Position numbers and translations under genes: made by a program
NCBI GenBank assembly: GCA_964036275.1
Contig: OZ038436.1
Coordinates: 21,851,904-21,915,903, forward strand
Direction: 5' to 3'
Source: Litoditis marina
Lineage: Eukaryota; Nematoda; Chromadorea; Rhabditida; Rhabditidae
DNA length: 64,000 bases
Shown here: piece by piece, positions 59,004 through 64,000 of the stretch
Position numbering within the stretch: position 1 is the stretch's first letter
Layout of the letters: every line of letters begins with the position of its first letter
Notes under the pieces: model-generated
What the model was told of the DNA's origin: nothing
What the model saw: only the letters and a program-made list of their open reading frames with translations
Database searches by the model: none

Positions 59004-61917
59004 ATGTTCGCTCCACGAGGCAGACTTTCGTCTTGTTTGGCCGTCTTTTCGGTCATGGGAGTTTCTATTAACTTTCCGGTCAGTTTGTTTTTTATCTACT
59101 AGCCCTTTAGCTATATTCACACCTTAGTATCGAGATAAACTATGAACATGACAGTTTTTATGAGGTCAATTTCATCTTGTCGCCGTATCAACAAAAAACT
59201 GATTAGCAACCAAATTAGCTCATCACCTCGTTTCTCGTAGTAGAGGGTAATATGTCGTGGTACGTGAAATTCGGAGGGAGAGTTCCTTTTAAGAGATGGC
59301 AATATTGCCGCTAGACGAGTTCAAACTACAAACATTTTCAGGACGGATACACCAACTCCTACCCCAATACTGCTGTTGAGTCTTTCGAAAACTTCATAAA
59401 CACAAGCTACACAGAAAGAGGTGTGAGTGAATTTCAACGACTTCCATTTACAGACAATTTATACAAAACTCATACACAGTGAAAGTGTGGCATACAGTAT
59501 TAAGTGTTTTCTACGTCCTACTCTTCATACAAACCCTCAACCTTTTCTGCTATTTTACTGAGATTAATTTGTATGAAACTGTTATGTTTAGATAAATATC
59601 TCCAAGTCTGCCTTCACCTTGGTGTGGACTGCCACTCTGAATGTTTGGTTCATTGGTTATCTTGTTGGTACATTTGTGACTCCTTTACTCACTGAGCGCC
59701 TTGGGAGAAAAGGTTAGTTCCTGCTAGCTTTTAAATTAATACCACTACAACACAACACGCTTAATTATTTACGTGAAAAGAAAAAACTAGTTAAAGATCT
59801 TAACACTACTGCGGTATTCCTTGAAGAAATAGTTAGGTTTAAACCCAAAGTACCTACCCAAACTAAATTTTCAAAAAAGATGCGCATTAGGGAAAGTTTA
59901 CGACAGGAAAGTTTTTTAGTAACTAAATTAGTCCTTCAACTAGAATTTTGTGTTATTATCTTCCAGCTGCCCTTCTGATAGCCACAACTATCTCCCTAAT
60001 AGGAGCCGTCCTAAATCTTTCCTCTATTCTATTGAATATTCCCGAACTATTCTTTGCCGGAAGGGCCATCGGTTCAATTGGCAGTGGAATCTCTTTTGGC
60101 GGTCTCATACTGTTTTTACAGGTTACATTTCACTGTTTTTTATCACATTTTTCGTAAAGATAGTTAAGTTTGAAATCAAAAACAGTCATCAAGACATAGA
60201 AATGTATTTACAAATCCAATCACTTTTTCCACACCATGCCTGTTAGGTGTATGTAGTTGTTGTCCGATGCTGACTTTGTAGTTTGCTCCCGTTTCTTCGG
60301 TTCTTGCCTGCCCTTTGTAAACTCTGGTGTGTTGTTCAAACTACAACTCAGCTATGGTTAATTCCTAGAGACAATAAAAAAATAGGTAAAACTTTTATAC
60401 CAAATGCTGAACTGAGTCCCATTTGTTGCCAGGAAGTTTCGCCGACCCAATATCGGGGTATTTCATCGGCTACATGTGAAACTACGTTCCTTTTAAATGT
60501 TGTGTTGGGCATATTTTGTGGCATGAACATTGCCCTGGGACAGAAGTTGGCTTATCTCACAGGTAACGTCGGAAAGTATACCGTATGAAGACTTTTGGAA
60601 CGTTGAAAGGCGAAAGAATAAAAATTTCCCCCGAGGGTCACATTTTCACATTTTGGGTAATATTTTGTCGGAAAGTGAGTTTCATTTGAGAAAGTAATAG
60701 TTATTCTAAGAAAGTCAGATTAATTGTAAGAAAGTCAGATTAATTGTAAGAAAGTCAGATTAATTGTAAGAAAGTCAGATTAATTGTAAGAAAGTCAGAT
60801 TAATTGTAAGAAAGTCAGATTAATTGTAAGAAAGGCAAATTAATTGTGAGAAAGTCAGACTTTTTTGTAAGAAAGTAAGATTTTTCGTAAGAAAGTGAGA
60901 TTGTAAGAAAACAGAGAAACGGGCCCTGTGTCTCATTCAGGCTTATCCATCATACCTGGTCTGATTGGCATTGCGATCTTGATACCTCTGAAAGAGACTC
61001 CGAAATATCTTCTTCTGAAGAAAAGGAACAGTTCAGCCGCCAAACAGTCTGTACTGTTCTACCATGGTGAGCCTCGCCCACATTTGACCCCCACAACGCC
61101 AGGAAAACATTTACGTGTCTTTTGGACGTGTTCTTAACTTAAATTATGGTTAAAAATGTATATTAAGTCTTACGTGGCCCATTGTAGAACCTGAGTAGGA
61201 ACTTGGAACTGTTACTATTCACTTTTCACGGAAACACGTCGTATTCGCTCTTCCTTCCTTTATATTAACTAACGTCTTGAAGTTTACATATACGCTGTAC
61301 AAGTAATATCATACAGAACTCTGGGGGAAAATTGAAGTATCGCCCCCCACTTTAGTTGGGTCCCCCCGTAGCACTTCAACCCCCCACCCAAGCTGAAACC
61401 TGAAAACCTAGGAGAGGGGGGGGGGGGACAAAATTCAACTTCGACATTTACTATTTACCCCCCACCTGGGTCGGCGGGGGGTAGAACTTCAATGGTGGGA
61501 GGTCAAACTTCAACGAGTGGGGGGCTGAACTTCAATACCGGAAATGTTTACTTTTCACCCCCCACCCTCAAACTTTTGTATTGCAGGTGATAAATTGAAT
61601 TATCACCCCCCGGTGGGGGGGGGTCAAACTACAATTCCCCAAACGCAATATAAATTCAAAAAGGTGGGGGGTGAAAAGTCAATGTTCCCGAACTCTGGTT
61701 CTAAACCTCCACTGTGCACTGTATGAATCCACGTCGAACTGAAATGGACTATGTCAGCTCAGGTGACGTGGATGTTGGTGCTGTTATTGCCGAAATAGAG
61801 CGAGAAGGGAATAAGGAGGAGGAAAACTCTTCGAAATCCAGCTGGCAGCAACTTCTCTTCGTATTCAGAGACAGCCGACTGCGGAAGGCTTTTCTCGTGG
61901 GAATGGTCACACTTCAG
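59004..61917 (+). CDS. SLC2-type sugar transporter, N-terminal seven exons
   Basis: This is a major facilitator superfamily hexose transporter of the plasma membrane. Seven exons join in frame to 281 codons: 59004-59078, 59342-59422, 59592-59712, 59967-60121, 60433-60562, 60941-61066, 61763-61917. Seen in order: short cytoplasmic N-terminus and TM1, an extracellular loop with NTS glycosylation site, TM2 (WFIGYLVGTFVTPLL), the TERLGRK loop, TM3-TM5 with GRAIGSIGSGISFGG, EVSPTQYRGISS, TM6, then KETPKYLLL and an acidic central loop. These are GLUT hallmarks (GRK, ExxPxxxRG, PETPRYL). Typical members have about 490 residues and 12 TMs, so about 40% is missing beyond 61917. No further exon is seen before 64000, so the gene leaves the window. 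ATG follows TTTATAG, a likely trans-splice site. Confidence 0.9.
60697..60905. repeat. 20-bp tandem repeat in transporter intron
   Basis: Six near-perfect units of AAGAAAGTCAGATTAATTGT followed by degenerating AAGAAAGT units, between transporter exons 5 and 6. Confidence 0.9.
61320..61695. repeat. C/G-tract dispersed element, copy 2
   Basis: Same order of blocks as 27300-27540 (GAAGTATCGCCCCCCACT, CACTTCAACCCCCCACCC, AACCTGAAAACCTAGGAG, poly(G), GGTCAAACTTCAACGAGT), with an additional G-rich arm GGGGGGGGTCAAACTACAA. It lies in the intron directly before transporter exon 7. Confidence 0.75.
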
Positions 61918-62249
61918 GTTCGCCACTAGTATGTATAGTCGCGTGAAACGTGTGAATAAAGTTAAGTGTATAGAACATACAACATAAGATTCACGATTGA
62001 AGTAGTTGCTATGCAAAATCGCGCGGAGCGCGAAGCGCTCTGCGTGAGTTGTCTTTGGTTTGGCCATTGCGGACTCGTTTTTTCCTTTTGATTACCAAAA
62101 ATCTTCAAACATATTCTTTTTTTGAAAAATAAAAGGAGAGAACGTTAGAGAATCACGAATTGAACATTGTGTGAAAACTTCAGCCAAATCGGAATATTTT
62201 CGCCTGAGTTATGGTTTCGTGTCGTTGCTGAAAAGTTCCGCCGTAATTC

Positions 62250-62383
62250 GTCCCTCCTCCCTCCTCCCTCCTCCCTCCTCCCTCCTCCCTCCTCCCTCCT
62301 CCCTCCTCCCTCCTCCCTCCTCCCTCCTCCCTCCTCCCTCCTCCCTCCTCCCTCCTCCCTCGTCCCTCGTCCCTCCTCCCTCA
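62250..62383. repeat. (CCTCCCT)n heptamer minisatellite
   Basis: About 18 CTCCCTC units. A period of seven leaves all frames open on both strands, which explains the spurious SLLPPP- and REEGGG-type reading frames. Confidence 0.95.
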
Positions 62384-62399
62384 CGGAATTCTGTCCGCA

Positions 62400-62830
62400 T
62401 CGTAGTGGAAAAACTACTGAACCAATTTGGCTGAAATTTGGAACATCTATTCTATGGCAAAAGTTAGCTCGTCGCGCCAAGTATGAAATGTATATGTAAT
62501 CTCTGGCGCCGGGCGCGGGTTCCAATAGGCGCCAAAAACGACTATTGGAAACACTATCGAACCGATTTAGCTGAAATTTGAAACATGAGTTCTAATGCGA
62601 AATTTAGCATGTCGCGCCAAATATGAGATGTATAGCTCCTCATTGGCGTCGGGCGCGGGCGCCAATAGGCGCCAAAAACCACTATTGGAAAAACTACCGA
62701 ACCGATTTAGCTGAAATTTGAAACATGAGTTATAATGCAAAAGTAAGCCCGTCGCGCCAAATATGAGATGAATACATCATCAATGGCGCCCGGCGCTGGC
62801 GCCAATAGGCGCCAAAAACGGCAAAACACT
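62400..62830. repeat. 140-bp tandem repeat with GGCGCC palindromes
   Basis: Three units start with TGGAAAAACTACTGAACC-like sequence and contain GATTTAGCTGAAATTTGAAA, GTCGCGCCAAATATGAGATG and GGCGCCAATAGGCGCCAAAA. Spacing is 140 bp (62541 to 62681). Degenerate GGCGCCAA/TTGGCGCC motifs continue to about 63490 without a clear period. Confidence 0.85.
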
Positions 62831-63805
62831 ATTTATCATCAACTAAAATGTTGAACACTAATAGAAATTGAATAATTTGGTGGAAAGTGTGAAAGTCGTT
62901 TTCCAAAACTGAAATTTTTCTTCTGGCGCTCGAACCAGGCGCCAGATGGCGCCAAAACCCAAACTCACGACAGCGTCAATGGAATCGTCTGAAATTCGGT
63001 ACACTAAATAACTATCACATGGCCAGTAAGATGCTCAATCTGAAAATCAAAGTTCTGTTGGCACTGTGCGCTGGCGCCAATTGGCGCCAAAGTTGGAAAA
63101 ATATCAGTTATCGTCAATCAAACTGTTTCAAGTTAACAGATATTGAATATCCCAATGTGAAACAAAGCTCCACAAATTCAAAATCGAATTTTATCGTCTG
63201 GCTCGGAACAGACGCCAAATGGCGCCAAAACAAAAACACACGAAACTTACAATTGAACAGTTTGAATATTGCTCCAATCAGTAGTTGACACATGTAGTGT
63301 GTACTGGTAGCTCTAAAACCTAGAAAATTTCGTTTCGTTCTGGCGCCAGACGCGTGTGTCAATTGACGCAGGAATGAAAAAAAAGTTTCAACGAAGGTGT
63401 ATTGAAAATGTGGTATTGAAAATAATGGCTATATTGTAAGTGAGTTGGTGTCTCTAATTGTATATTTGTCAATGGCGCCAATCCCCATCGCTTATCGCCG
63501 CTAAAAGCGGTGTACATGTAAATCGGAACGTTTAGCGTTTTTGTTCACTTGTTGATAGTCACAGAGCCAGTAACCTGCGTTATATTACAACATCAGTAAT
63601 TGTATAGTCTGCATTCGGCTTCGTGCACACACAAAACTGGGATTTCCATAATAATATAATGAGCTCACAAGATCCACTCTGTGAATAGGCAACATATGAA
63701 GTTGTAGGAGTACAACTAGCAAAAAAAAGGACAATTAGTAAAAAGTGGGGGAACCAACAAATGTGTGAGTTGTGTTTGGTTCGACCTCGATATCAGCAAA
63801 AAGTG

Positions 63806-64000
63806 AACGATACGAATTGCTGTGATACTGTAGCAGAAGTATTCTGCAAAAAAAGAACAATACAAATGTTGCACAATGGTTCACAACGCACGCATGTTGT
63901 CAAAGTACACATGAAATACCCGTGAACCATTGTGCAACATTTGTACTGTTCTTTTTTTGCAGAATACTTCTGCTACAGTATCACAGCAATTCGTATCGTT
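63806..64000. repeat. Long inverted repeat at the right window edge
   Basis: Arms of about 79 bp (63806-63884 and 63922-64000) are complementary with almost no mismatch: AACGATACGAATTGCTGTGA pairs with TCACAGCAATTCGTATCGTT. The loop is 37 bp. The right arm reaches the last base, so the element may be longer. No coding capacity; a young fold-back or MITE. Confidence 0.9.

Noticed and set aside
62145..62525. Pro/Ser-rich and Gly/Glu-rich frames on both strands
   Set aside because: Products of the CCTCCCT heptamer; all frames remain open by period alone.
61918..64000. Further exons of the sugar transporter
   Set aside because: No segment encoding TM7-TM12 motifs with an acceptor in phase 0 was found; the region is repeats, so the rest is taken to lie outside the window.

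Overview
The window looks like a rhabditid-type nematode genome. All multi-exon genes are AT-rich with short introns. Their 3' splice sites are mostly TTTTCAG or TTTCAG, and donors are GTRAG-like. First ATGs often sit just behind an acceptor-like site, as expected for trans-splicing. Predicted proteins match well-known animal families. No species can be fixed from sequence alone. Family names come from my own reading of hand-spliced exons; no database search was run. In each gene model the exon phases join without a frame break.

Left third (1-21 kb): a segmental duplication on the minus strand. An intact 12-exon PIG-M gene (GPI mannosyltransferase I catalytic subunit, 425 aa, 16567-20826) is followed on the same strand by exons 1-2 of DPH5 (diphthine synthase). 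Two further ~6 kb copies lie to the left. Both have lost the last PIG-M exon, 14 codons of the WLANP region and DPH5 exon 1. The copies are separated by arrays of a 151-bp satellite (about 19, 11 and 8 units). At the two outward junctions the satellite is fused to a 25-codon ubiquitin exon fragment. DPH5 is cut off after exon 2 by the satellite.

Middle (21-52 kb): four genes. (1) A tyrosine-phosphatase-fold protein (350 aa, 11 exons, minus) whose HCx5R loop reads QGTDGVGR, so it should be catalytically dead. (2) A gamma/delta-sarcoglycan (330 aa, 8 exons, minus). (3) A tiny plus-strand gene for a 65-aa secreted cysteine-rich protein between the sarcoglycan gene and the next gene. (4) A 24-exon fibronectin-III protein (about 908 aa, minus), similar in style to the ectodomain of R3 receptor phosphatases. 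It stops right after one hydrophobic segment and has no phosphatase domain.

Right (52-64 kb): repeat-rich intergenic DNA with one weak exon candidate, then the first seven exons (281 codons) of an SLC2-type sugar transporter on the plus strand, which runs off the right edge.

Repeats are abundant: a hAT-type MITE with an 8-bp target duplication, an element family with an inserted or deleted tRNA-like module, a TATACT-ended MITE family, intronic fold-backs, a 460-bp higher-order satellite, C/G-rich dispersed elements, and a long inverted repeat at the right edge. The genes do not form one pathway. PIG-M and DPH5 may be an operon pair by orientation and spacing. The dead phosphatase and the phosphatase-less receptor are separate loci.
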